Shown here: one piece after another, positions 8,270 through 16,165 of the stretch
How positions within the stretch are numbered: position 1 is the first letter of the stretch
Layout of the letters: each line of letters starts with the position of its first letter
From: JAMXLG01 sp963765935
GTDB lineage: Bacteria; Vulcanimicrobiota; Vulcanimicrobiia; Vulcanimicrobiales; Vulcanimicrobiaceae
DNA: 64,000 bases
Direction: 5' to 3'
Assembly (NCBI GenBank): GCA_963765935.1
Contig: CAVXXX010000005.1
Coordinates: forward strand, 62,001-126,000
Made by a program: the position numbers and the translations under genes
The notes under the pieces: generated by a model
What the model saw: the letters and a program-made list of their open reading frames with translations, nothing else
What the model was told of the DNA's origin: nothing
Database searches by the model: none

Positions 8270-10013
8270 GATTCTCATCGCCAACCGCGGCGAAATTGCC
8301 GTTCGCATCATTCGAACCGCTCGCGAGATGGGCATCGCAACGGTCGCGATCTATTCCGAAGCCGATCGTGACGGCATGCACGTACGGATGGCGGATGAAG
8401 CGTATCTCGTGGGTCCCGCCGCGCCGTCACAAAGCTATCTGAACATCGACGCGATTCTCGAGGTTGCGCGGCGCTCTGGGACGCAGGCGATTCATCCCGG
8501 TTATGGATTTCTCGCCGAGAACGCCGCGTTCGCGCGCCGTGTCGTTGCAGCCGGACTCGTGTGGATCGGACCCCACGCTGAGGCCATCGACGCAATGGGC
8601 GACAAGCTGCGCGCACGTCAAGCGATGCAGCAAGCCAACGTGCCGTTCGTCCCCGGCGGCATCGAAGCCATCGACGACGTCGCAGGCGCGAAACGCGCGG
8701 CGGCACAATACGGATTGCCGCTCGCGCTCAAAGCGTCGGGCGGAGGCGGCGGTAAAGGGCTGAAAGTTGCTCGCACGATCGATGAAATCGAATCCGCGTT
8801 TACGACGGCCAAACGTGAAGCTGAAGCGTACTTCAAAAACGGCACGATCTATGCTGAGCGCTATCTGGAGAACCCCAAGCACATCGAGTTGCAGATTCTC
8901 GCCGACAAACACGGCACGGTGCTCCACGTCGGCGAGCGCGATTGTTCGCTGCAGCGGCGTCATCAGAAGTTGTGGGAAGAGACGCCCGCGCAGATTCCGC
9001 TCAAAGTGCGACGCGCGATGCGCGAAGCCGGCGTACGGGCAGCGGAGGCAATCGGATACGATTCGGTCGGCACGATCGAATGTCTGGTCGCCGGTGATGA
9101 GTTCTTCTTCCTCGAGATGAACACACGCATTCAAGTCGAGCACACCGTGACTGAAATGATCTCCGGTATCGATTTGATTCGCGAACAGATCCGTGTCGCC
9201 GCCGGTGAAGAACTCGGTTTCAGGCAAGATGATATCGAATTCCGTGGCTTCGCCATCGAAGGGCGCGTGAACGCGGAAGATCCCGCCGCGAACTTCCGTC
9301 CGGCGCCCGGAACCGTGACATCGTATCGCGAGCCCGGCGGCTTAGGCGTCCGCGTGGACAGCGCAGCCTATCCGGGCTACGCGATCTCGCCCGATTACGA
9401 TTCGATGATTGCGAAGTTAGTCGTCTGGGCACCGACTCGCGGTCAAGCGATTACGCGTCTCAAGCGTGCGATCGACGAATATGTCATTGAAGGCGTGCCG
9501 ACGACGCTCCCGTTGCTGCGCGCGCTCTGCGACTATCAACCGGTAATCGACGCAACGTACGGCACGGCAACACTCGAACCGTTTGCGACCGCGCATTTCG
9601 CTGGGAAGACGAACGGCGAAGTGCACCCCGCGCCGGTCGAAGAAACCGAAGCGGCACTGGTTATTCGCGTCGAGATCAACGACCGATTGTACCGCGTGCG
9701 CCTCCTCGATATTCCGAACGGCCGCGTAGCCGCTGCGGGGCCTTCAACGAAAGGCGTACCGAGGCGTTCCGCTTCAAAGAAGACCTCCGCGACCTCGCAT
9801 GGCAACGATATTCTTTCGCCGATGCACGGGGTCGTGGTCGAGATGAAAGTCAAATCCGGCGAAAGCGTCGAGGAGCGTCAGGTTGTGGCGGTCGTCGAAG
9901 CGATGAAGATGATGAACGAAATCCGCGCGCATCGCGCAGGAACGGTCACGGCCGTGCACGCCGAAGCCGGCGCAACCGTCGAAGCGAATTCGCCGCTCGT
10001 AACGCTACAGTAA
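8256..10013 (+). CDS. accA3: Acetyl/propionyl-CoA carboxylase alpha subunit (biotin carboxylase fused to BCCP)
   Basis: Carboxylates biotin with ATP and bicarbonate for the carboxyltransferase at 4772. 585 residues. Biotin carboxylase domain spans about 1-450: KILIANRGEIAVRI at the start, glycine-rich ATP loop SGGGGGKGLK, EMNTRIQVEHTVTE. A 60-residue linker leads to the biotinyl domain ending with EAMKMMNE (biotin Lys near 550). The short linker without a full PccA-type BT domain matches actinobacterial AccA3-like proteins. Start chosen as GTG 8256 because GGAAGA lies 6 bases upstream and the first residues match the family. Its 3' end overlaps the convergent GNAT gene by 9 bases. Confidence 0.93.
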   Translation: MPFTKILIANRGEIAVRIIRTAREMGIATVAIYSEADRDGMHVRMADEAYLVGPAAPSQSYLNIDAILEVARRSGTQAIHPGYGFLAENAAFARRVVAAGLVWIGPHAEAIDAMGDKLRARQAMQQANVPFVPGGIEAIDDVAGAKRAAAQYGLPLALKASGGGGGKGLKVARTIDEIESAFTTAKREAEAYFKNGTIYAERYLENPKHIELQILADKHGTVLHVGERDCSLQRRHQKLWEETPAQIPLKVRRAMREAGVRAAEAIGYDSVGTIECLVAGDEFFFLEMNTRIQVEHTVTEMISGIDLIREQIRVAAGEELGFRQDDIEFRGFAIEGRVNAEDPAANFRPAPGTVTSYREPGGLGVRVDSAAYPGYAISPDYDSMIAKLVVWAPTRGQAITRLKRAIDEYVIEGVPTTLPLLRALCDYQPVIDATYGTATLEPFATAHFAGKTNGEVHPAPVEETEAALVIRVEINDRLYRVRLLDIPNGRVAAAGPSTKGVPRRSASKKTSATSHGNDILSPMHGVVVEMKVKSGESVEERQVVAVVEAMKMMNEIRAHRAGTVTAVHAEAGATVEANSPLVTLQ

Positions 10014-10607
10014 CGGCACGTTCGGCGCCGCATCGCGCGGCACGATGCCCTTGAGCCGAGGGTCGTCGCACACTTCGATCTGTCGTTTGAATGGAACGAA
10101 TCCGGAACGCAGGTAAAAGTCGACCGCGCTCGGATGATCGAGGGTGCACGTGTGCACCCACAGGCGCCGAATCGGATGCGACCACGCGATCTCGAGCGCG
10201 CGATTCATCAGCCATCGTCCGGTGCCGCTGCCGATCATCTTTTCGGTGAGCGCAAAAAACGTGATCTCGCCTTCACCCGCTTCGCGGAAGTCGAGTTCCA
10301 GCATCCCTTCCGCCGATCCATCGACCTCGACCATATAGATTTCAACGGCGGGATCGTAAATGACCGTTCGGAGTTCATCGTCGCTCATGGCGACGCGTGA
10401 ATACCAAAGATACGCATCGCCGACTTTGTGGAAAAGCGCGCGGTACTGATCGAGCCCGGGGCGTTCCATGCGCCGGAGCGCCGCCCGAACGCCCTCGGGT
10501 TCGCGCCGTAGCGGCGGACGCGCGAACATTTCGAGGTTCGTTACGACGTTCGCAAGCTTGCCGGGTGCGAGATCCAGGTATCCATCAGGCAGTGCTGCGC
10601 TCATCAT
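10005..10607 (-). CDS. GNAT-family N-acetyltransferase
   Basis: 200-residue acetyltransferase. The GNAT core occupies about residues 85-185: VEIYMVEVDGSAEGMLEL (beta strands), EITFFALTEKMIGSGTGRWLMNRAL (the acetyl-CoA pyrophosphate loop, here GSGTG), and TCTLDHPSAVDFYLRSGFVPFKR (motif B). The N-terminal 80 residues (FARPPLRREPEG) are conserved in GNATs of unknown substrate. Start is ATG 10607 or 10604. It is divergent from the mutase gene (34 bp apart) and convergent with the carboxylase. Substrate unknown. Confidence 0.88.
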   Translation of the reverse strand: MMSAALPDGYLDLAPGKLANVVTNLEMFARPPLRREPEGVRAALRRMERPGLDQYRALFHKVGDAYLWYSRVAMSDDELRTVIYDPAVEIYMVEVDGSAEGMLELDFREAGEGEITFFALTEKMIGSGTGRWLMNRALEIAWSHPIRRLWVHTCTLDHPSAVDFYLRSGFVPFKRQIEVCDDPRLKGIVPRDAAPNVPLL

Positions 10608-10641
10608 CTCTATCGTACCGATCAAAGTAGTGCGCTCGCGG

Positions 10642-12252
10642 ATGAAGGGCATCCTCTCGCGAAGGATGGTCCGTATGGCACGGGAGTTCAACAGCAGCGG
10701 CATTCCGCTGCAGCCCCGATACGACGACGTCGAGGGGCCGCCGCACGACCTCGGTGAACCGGGCGCGTTTCCGTTCGCCCGCGGTATTCGCAGCGACATG
10801 TACCGGGGCCGCCTCTGGACCATGCGCCAATATGCAGGCTTCGCAACCGCGGCCGAATCGAATGCGCGATACCGCTACCTCTTGGAACGCGGCACGACCG
10901 GACTCTCCGTCGCGTTCGATCTGCCGACACAGCTCGGACACGACTCGGATGCGCCGCTCGCGCGCGGTGAGGTGGGAAAAGTCGGTGTCGCGATCGATTC
11001 CGTAGCCGACATGGAGACGCTCTTCGATCGGATTCCGCTCGAAAAAGTCACCGTGTCGATGACCATAAACTCTCCCGCGTCGATTCTTCTGGCCATGCTG
11101 CTTGCCGTCGCGCGGCGCCGCGGCATTCCGTTCGATGAACTGGGCGGCACCGTGCAAAACGACGTGCTCAAAGAATACGTTGCACGCGGCACGTACATTT
11201 ATCCGCCCGAACCATCGATGCGCCTCGTCACCGACGTGATGGCATATTGCGCCCAAGCGGTGCCGCAGTGGAACACCATCTCGATCTCCGGCTATCACAT
11301 TCGCGAAGCAGGCTCGACCGCCGTCGAAGAGATTGCGTTCACGCTTTCCAATGCGAAAGCGTATCTGCGCGCGGCGCGCGCCGCCGGCATCGATTTGGAT
11401 GCGGTCGCGCCGCGTATCTCCTTCTTCTGGAACGCGCATAACGACTTCTTCGAAGAAGTTGCGAAGTTCCGCGCTGCACGGTTCCTCTGGGCGCACATCA
11501 CGCGCGAAGAATTCGACTGTAAGGACGCGCGTTCGCAGATGCTTCGTTTCCACACGCAAACGGCAGGCTCAACGCTCACCGCGCAAGAGCCCGACAACAA
11601 CGTCGTGCGCGTCACCCTGCAGGCGCTTGCAGCAGTCCTCGGCGGAACACAATCGTTGCACACGAACGGCAAAGACGAAGCGCTCGCGCTTCCGACCGCC
11701 GAGAGCGCGAAGCTTGCGTTGCGCACGCAGCAAATCATCGGATATGAATCCGGAGTTGCCGATGTCGTCGATCCACTCGCGGGTTCGTACTACGTCGAGT
11801 CGCTCACCAACGAACTCATCGAACGCGCCCGTAGAATTATCGCGGAAGTTGATGAGATGGGCGGCAGCATCGCGGCGATCGAGTCCGGCTGGATGCAAAG
11901 CCGCGTCGCCGACTCCGCGTACCGGGCGCAACAGGCAATCGAGCGCGGCGATGCGGTCGTTGTCGGTGTGAACAAATTCGCTGAAGGCGAGGGCGACATG
12001 AAGATTCCGCTTCAACGCATCGAGGAACGCATCGAACGCGAGCAAGTGGACCGCTTGCAGCGCTTCCGCGCCCAGCGCGACAACGCTCGCGTCGCCGTTC
12101 GCCTCGACGACGTACGCGCGGCCGCAGCCGGAGGGGACAATCTCATGCCGCACTTTATCGAAGCCGTCGATGCGGGTGCGACGCTCGGCGAAATCTGCAA
12201 TGTGCTGCGAGATGTCTTCGGCGTTTATCGCGCCAAAGAAGTCGTAGCATGA
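10642..12252 (+). CDS. mcmA1: Methylmalonyl-CoA mutase large (catalytic) subunit, without B12 domain
   Basis: Isomerises methylmalonyl-CoA to succinyl-CoA. About 536 residues, only the TIM-barrel half. Seen: YRGRLWTMRQYAGF, the substrate-binding stretch GLSVAFDLPTQLGHDSD, VSMTINSPA, SGYHIREAG and TAGSTLTAQEPDNNVVR, ending with the AGGDNLMPH region. The cobalamin-binding DxHxxG domain is absent, so a separate small subunit must be encoded elsewhere, as in other two-chain mutases. Start is ATG 10642, 10666 or 10675; upstream frame is not conserved. The epimerase follows with an ATGA overlap. Confidence 0.92.
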   Translation: MKGILSRRMVRMAREFNSSGIPLQPRYDDVEGPPHDLGEPGAFPFARGIRSDMYRGRLWTMRQYAGFATAAESNARYRYLLERGTTGLSVAFDLPTQLGHDSDAPLARGEVGKVGVAIDSVADMETLFDRIPLEKVTVSMTINSPASILLAMLLAVARRRGIPFDELGGTVQNDVLKEYVARGTYIYPPEPSMRLVTDVMAYCAQAVPQWNTISISGYHIREAGSTAVEEIAFTLSNAKAYLRAARAAGIDLDAVAPRISFFWNAHNDFFEEVAKFRAARFLWAHITREEFDCKDARSQMLRFHTQTAGSTLTAQEPDNNVVRVTLQALAAVLGGTQSLHTNGKDEALALPTAESAKLALRTQQIIGYESGVADVVDPLAGSYYVESLTNELIERARRIIAEVDEMGGSIAAIESGWMQSRVADSAYRAQQAIERGDAVVVGVNKFAEGEGDMKIPLQRIEERIEREQVDRLQRFRAQRDNARVAVRLDDVRAAAAGGDNLMPHFIEAVDAGATLGEICNVLRDVFGVYRAKEVVA

Positions 12253-12644
12253 AAATCGATCACATCGCGATCGTCGTGAAAGATCTGGACGCGACCATGA
12301 AACTCTACACGGAGACGCTCGGTTTTTTTCCCGTCTACCGCGAGACGATCGAAGACCAGGGCGTGGAAGCCGTCGGACTGCAAGCGGGTGAATCGATCGT
12401 CGAACTGCTGCGGCCGCTCGATGAGGAGTCGGCGATCGCAAAGTACCGCGGTGGCGCGGACACTAGGCTGCATCACACCGCCTACCGGGTCGACGACCTT
12501 GAGGCGAAGCTTGCCGATCTCAAAGCAAAGGGGGTCCGCCTCATCGATGAGCACCCCCGAACGGGCGCGCACGGTAACCGCATCGCGTTCCTTCATCCGA
12601 AGTCAACACAGGGTGTATTGATCGAGTTGTGCCAACCCGGGTAA
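12249..12644 (+). CDS. mce: Methylmalonyl-CoA epimerase
   Basis: Interconverts (S)- and (R)-methylmalonyl-CoA. 131 residues, glyoxalase/VOC fold with two beta-alpha-beta modules. Metal ligands visible by family: His5 (KIDHIAIVV), the HHTAYRVDD histidine near residue 75, and the Glu of GVLIELCQ near the C terminus; second-module HPRTGAHGNRIAFLHP is typical. Translationally coupled to the mutase by ATGA at 12249-12252. Together with the carboxylase it completes propionyl-CoA to succinyl-CoA apart from the missing B12 subunit. Confidence 0.94.
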   Translation: MKIDHIAIVVKDLDATMKLYTETLGFFPVYRETIEDQGVEAVGLQAGESIVELLRPLDEESAIAKYRGGADTRLHHTAYRVDDLEAKLADLKAKGVRLIDEHPRTGAHGNRIAFLHPKSTQGVLIELCQPG

Positions 12645-12656
12645 AACCGGTGCAAC

Positions 12657-13328
12657 ATGGACCGTCCCGCACTCATCTTCGATCTCGACGGAACGCTGAT
12701 TGATTCCGTCTACGAACACGTCGCTGCTTGGCATATTGCCTTTGCGGCAGCCGGCATCATGATTCCGGCCTTTGAATATCACAAGCGCGTCGGCATGACG
12801 GGCAGCGCGCTGGTCGACGCCGTCAACGACGCATTCGATCTTCGCCTGAGCGAACGCGAGCGCCTCAAGATCGAAGCGTCGCACACGCATGAATATCACA
12901 AGCGTATCGATTGTGCAACGCCGATACCCGGCGTGCGGGATCTCTTCGATGCCTTAGCGAGCCGTGAATTGCGTTGGGCGATTGCGACGAGCGCTAATCC
13001 CGACGACGCGCACACGTTGCTGGAAAAAATCGACTGCCCGAAGGACGTCGTCCTCGTTACAAAAGCGGAGGGCGCATCGTCAAAGCCGTCGCCCGGTGTG
13101 TTCGATCAGGCGGCCGAGAAACTCGGCGTCGGACTTGCCGGCTCGATGATCGTCGGCGACGCGGTGTGGGATATGCTCGCGTCGCGCCGTGCCGGGGCAC
13201 TGGGAATTGGTGTGTTGACCGGCGGATACGGCCGCGATGAACTCGTCGGCGCAGGCGCCTATCGCGTCTACCAACATGTCGGCGAAATGGCGCAGCGCTT
13301 CTTGGAACTAGGATTGTATTCGTTGTGA
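12657..13328 (+). CDS. HAD-superfamily phosphatase (phosphoglycolate phosphatase-like)
   Basis: 223-residue HAD hydrolase with a C1 four-helix cap. Motif I is FDLDGTLID (Asp9, Asp11), motif II is the ATSANPDD segment, motif III is the Lys of SSKPSP, and motif IV is VGDAVWD. Substrate is probably a small phosphorylated metabolite or damaged sugar phosphate; not determinable here. It follows the epimerase by 12 bp. Its stop at 13326-13328 is only 5 bp from the 3' end of the convergent tnpB, so the insertion element abuts it. Confidence 0.9.
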   Translation: MDRPALIFDLDGTLIDSVYEHVAAWHIAFAAAGIMIPAFEYHKRVGMTGSALVDAVNDAFDLRLSERERLKIEASHTHEYHKRIDCATPIPGVRDLFDALASRELRWAIATSANPDDAHTLLEKIDCPKDVVLVTKAEGASSKPSPGVFDQAAEKLGVGLAGSMIVGDAVWDMLASRRAGALGIGVLTGGYGRDELVGAGAYRVYQHVGEMAQRFLELGLYSL

Positions 13329-13333
13329 CTGCC

Positions 13334-13480
13334 TTATGCCGCGTCGTGCAGCATAGCCGGTTTCTCACCGGCATTCGATAGTCTCTGGAGCGCCAACTGC
13401 GCTCGCCCCCGGATCACCAGCGCCGCATTCACGTCGGCATGGTTTTGATAACCACAACGAATGCATGCGAACCGCCTTCT
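13334..13480 (-). ncRNA. Candidate TnpB guide (omega/re) RNA scaffold
   Basis: In TnpB elements the guide RNA is made from the 3' end of tnpB and reads out past the right end of the element. The last bases of this gene contain a perfect 6-bp hairpin (GCCGGT/ACCGGC, 13356-13372). By that rule the guide would be the minus-strand bases just below 13334, the 3' end of the HAD gene. Boundaries are inferred; only the hairpin is seen. Confidence 0.35.
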
Positions 13481-14566
13481 CCGGCGACTCTCCTTCGCAA
13501 CGTGTCCGCAACGCGAACACTCCTGCGATGAGAAACGAGCGTCCACCTCAACGATCCTTCGCCCAGCCTCTTCCGCTTTGGCGACGATCATCTGTCGAAG
13601 TAGACCAAATCCAGCATCCAACAGCACTCGATTCAACCCAGCCTTGGCCGTGACGTTACGGCCCGGTCGGGCGATACTGCCCTTGGCGCTGCGCGTCATC
13701 CGACGGACAGCAAGCTTTTCGATTGCGATAACGTCTGCTGCGTTGACAATCGCGCGCGATACCTTGTGCGCATGATGTCGGCGAGCGTTGCGCTCGCGTT
13801 CCTTCGCGCGCGCGAGCCGCGCGGCAGCGCGAATGCGCTTCGGATCGTTCCTGTTTCGAACCCTGTAGGAAGAATCGCGCTCCGTCGTCGTTTCCAGCTC
13901 TCGTTGTAAGCGTCTAGTGGCTGCTTTGCGGCGCTCACCCACCGCCGCATTCCGATACAACTGTCCATCGGAGAGCGCGGCTAGGATGTGCACACCACGA
14001 TCAACACCAAGCATCGTGCCGGTTTGCTCCAATGGCTGCACGCCGCGTTCGCACTCGAAACACGCATACCAGCGACCGTTGCGTTCGACGATCCAAGCCC
14101 GGCCGAATGCGGGAATGATCCGGCCCTTACGCAACCGGACGCTTCCGACGCCGGGGATGCGCACCCGGCCCTGACCTTCATCGAACTTAAGGGCGCGATC
14201 GCCGTGCGGAAATTCGAGTTGCTTCCACCGCGGCGAAGTCTTAAAGCGCGGATATCCCGGTTTCTCACCGCGCTTGATTCGGCAAAAGAACGCCTGCATC
14301 GCAAGGTCCAGACGGTGCAAGACGGCATCCTCGACTTCGCGATAGACCGCTGCAAGACGACCATCGATGCGATGGATGGGTTTACGCAACGCGGTGATTT
14401 CGGCATATTGTTCCTTCGCCCTAATCGTCACGCCGCGTCGACGATAGGCGTCTCGCCGTTCTTCCAACAGTGCGTTGTAGAGCTGCCGCGTAACGTCGAG
14501 CATGAAGCGCAATGCACGTTCTTGCTGGCGCGTTGGATAGAGACGAACGCGTTCGATGCGCTTCAT
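13334..14566 (-). CDS. tnpB: TnpB, RNA-guided RuvC nuclease of an IS605-type element
   Basis: 410 residues, full length and apparently intact. N-terminal wedge/REC part contains the OrfB_IS605 stretch (YNALLEERRDAY). The RuvC catalytic residues are present: Asp189 in GVDRGV, Glu283 in AIEKL and Asp378 in NHADVNAA. A zinc finger lies between them with Cys350/Cys353 and Cys368/Cys371 (CSRCGH, CIRCGY). By family it cuts DNA guided by an RNA made from the element's 3' end, helping the element persist. No transposase TnpA is nearby. Codon use resembles neighbours, so it is not obviously recent. Confidence 0.93.
   Translation of the reverse strand: MKRIERVRLYPTRQQERALRFMLDVTRQLYNALLEERRDAYRRRGVTIRAKEQYAEITALRKPIHRIDGRLAAVYREVEDAVLHRLDLAMQAFFCRIKRGEKPGYPRFKTSPRWKQLEFPHGDRALKFDEGQGRVRIPGVGSVRLRKGRIIPAFGRAWIVERNGRWYACFECERGVQPLEQTGTMLGVDRGVHILAALSDGQLYRNAAVGERRKAATRRLQRELETTTERDSSYRVRNRNDPKRIRAAARLARAKERERNARRHHAHKVSRAIVNAADVIAIEKLAVRRMTRSAKGSIARPGRNVTAKAGLNRVLLDAGFGLLRQMIVAKAEEAGRRIVEVDARFSSQECSRCGHVAKESRRRRRFACIRCGYQNHADVNAALVIRGRAQLALQRLSNAGEKPAMLHDAA
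13367..13385. repeat. Right-end inverted repeat of the TnpB element
   Basis: On the minus strand this reads GAGACTATCGAATGCCGGT and matches 17 of 19 bases of the plus-strand sequence at 14572-14590. It lies in the codons for the C-terminal LSNAG of TnpB. Confidence 0.65.
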
Positions 14567-14571
14567 GCAGT

Positions 14572-14590
14572 GAGTCTATCGAATGCCGAT
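14572..14590. repeat. Left-end inverted repeat of the TnpB element
   Basis: Plus strand GAGTCTATCGAATGCCGAT, inverted relative to 13367-13385 with two mismatches. It lies 6 bp upstream of the tnpB ATG and runs into a hairpin (ATGCCA at 14589-14594 with TGGCAT at 14601-14606). Confidence 0.65.
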
Positions 14591-14752
14591 GCCAGACGTA
14601 TGGCATTCAGATCGTTGAACATTTCGGCCCGTTCGTGGCGAAACGGCTTCGAGAACTGGCCTTGCCACCACACCGCTTCGCTGACGGGCGGTTACGCGAC
14701 ATCCTATCGCTTCAAAGGCATCTTCCCGGCAAGTGCGAATGCGCTTGAGCTG

Positions 14753-16165
14753 ATGAAGAGGCTCCGTGCGGGTGTGTGCGTTGCTGCATTGCTGTTGTGC
14801 CGCGCGCCCGCGTCTGCGGACGAAACGTCCATCGGCATAACAGTGAACGCGACCACGGGAAGCCACATCGAATCGTCTCGTGTGTCGTCGATTCCTCTGC
14901 TGCCGCTGCCAACGCTCGAAATCGATCACGTTCATCGCCAATTTCATCTCCATCTCGAAGGCGTACCGTCACTCGGCCCGGTTCCGCTGGCGCAATCGAA
15001 CCCATATTCCGAATCGCTCGCGCCGCGTGTGAGTTACCTGAACGGCGAACTGCTCTATCGATCGAACCTGGAACCACTAGAAATCGGGATCGGAGAGACG
15101 GTTCTCAACCAACAGACCCTCGATCAATTTCCCTACTTCCAGAACAGCTCGCGCATCCAGTATTCACGGGTCGTCGGGATGCGGATTGCGGCGCGCGGAC
15201 AACTGTTCGCCGACGCGCGTCGTCGGCTAGACTTGTCCCTAGCCGTAAATCCGGCGATGCACGGGTTGCAGGACGGGACGTACGCCGAAGATGCATCACT
15301 CTTCGACGGATCGTTGCGATGGACGATGACGCGCAGCCGCTACAACGTCGTATACGGGTTGCGCTATCTCAACTACACGGCGGCCTATAGCTCAACCCAC
15401 GCGCTCGGCGATCGCAATCATTTGTTCATGCCGTTCGTGGGAATTGATTGGCACGCAAAGCAAAGCCCGGAACGGATGACAAACGATGATCCGCCCGCGC
15501 CGGTGCCGTTACGCGCAAAGACTGCAACGACATCACTCGGTGTTTCGTTGTTTGGCTCGAACGGGAACCGCTCGTACACCGGCGCCTACAGCCAGGTTCC
15601 GCTGAATTTCGTATTGCTTCCAGAATTCCAAGCCACGCACTCCTTTGGAAGATACGAACTGCAAGCCGAAGGGATCTTACCGAACGATAGTGCGAACCCG
15701 TTCGGCTCGTCGCTAAATCGCTGGAGTTACCTCTCAGCGGGCGCGCTGGCAAACACCCGAAGCAGAACCCTGGCGTTCGGGCTCGGCGAAACGGTGACGA
15801 ATCTCGTTCCACTCGGGTTATCGCCAAGTTCGCACTCCGCGACGCGATCGGAAGCGCTCGATCTTCTGGCGCGAGTCCGTTTCGAACCATCGCTCTCCGG
15901 TGAATTCTATGCATTTTTTCGCATCGATCCGTACGTTCACGTGTCAACGCTCTCGAGCTTCGAAGCCGGCAGCCACGTGATCAACACGAAATTCACGGCG
16001 CACGGCGCACGTGTCGATGCGACGTTGGGCCGGAACATCGATCTAAGGCGTTACGCCCTCGATTACGGCTTGCGCTACATCAACCAAACGACGAACTACG
16101 ATCGCGGCGTTCTGACCCGCGACACATCGTTGATGCCGTTTATCGGCATCAACGTGCCATTCTAA
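14753..16165 (+). CDS. Secreted beta-barrel-like protein, probably outer membrane
   Basis: 470 residues from ATG 14753, with a signal peptide (MKRLRAGVCVAALLLCRAPASA). The mature protein is made of alternating polar/hydrophobic strands with aromatic girdle residues and short turns (for example YNVVYGLRYLNYTAAYSS and YALDYGLRYINQTTNY), ending in a hydrophobic strand MPFIGINVPF, as outer-membrane barrels do. Two similar motifs, LRYLNYT...LFMPFVGI and LRYINQT...LMPFIGI, occur near residues 205 and 455. I do not recognise a named family. The open frame extends far upstream over tnpB on the other strand; that part is spurious. Stop overlaps the convergent DUF4127 gene by 4 bp. Confidence 0.75.
   Translation: MKRLRAGVCVAALLLCRAPASADETSIGITVNATTGSHIESSRVSSIPLLPLPTLEIDHVHRQFHLHLEGVPSLGPVPLAQSNPYSESLAPRVSYLNGELLYRSNLEPLEIGIGETVLNQQTLDQFPYFQNSSRIQYSRVVGMRIAARGQLFADARRRLDLSLAVNPAMHGLQDGTYAEDASLFDGSLRWTMTRSRYNVVYGLRYLNYTAAYSSTHALGDRNHLFMPFVGIDWHAKQSPERMTNDDPPAPVPLRAKTATTSLGVSLFGSNGNRSYTGAYSQVPLNFVLLPEFQATHSFGRYELQAEGILPNDSANPFGSSLNRWSYLSAGALANTRSRTLAFGLGETVTNLVPLGLSPSSHSATRSEALDLLARVRFEPSLSGEFYAFFRIDPYVHVSTLSSFEAGSHVINTKFTAHGARVDATLGRNIDLRRYALDYGLRYINQTTNYDRGVLTRDTSLMPFIGINVPF

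Larger units (their letters stand above)
13334..14608 (-). mobile_element. TnpB-only IS200/IS605-type element
   Basis: One tnpB gene with no tnpA, bounded by related sequences. A 19-bp inverted repeat (17 matches) has one copy at 13367-13385, inside the tnpB 3' end, and the other at 14572-14590, just before the tnpB start. Each copy adjoins a hairpin: GCCGGT/ACCGGC at 13356-13372 and ATGCCA/TGGCAT at 14589-14606. Exact ends are not certain. It lies between the HAD phosphatase and the barrel protein gene and would need a TnpA supplied elsewhere. Confidence 0.7.

Noticed and set aside
13988..14752. Long plus-strand open frame that extends the barrel protein N-terminally over tnpB
   Set aside because: It is antisense to an intact tnpB with all catalytic motifs; a signal peptide begins at 14753, which marks the true start.
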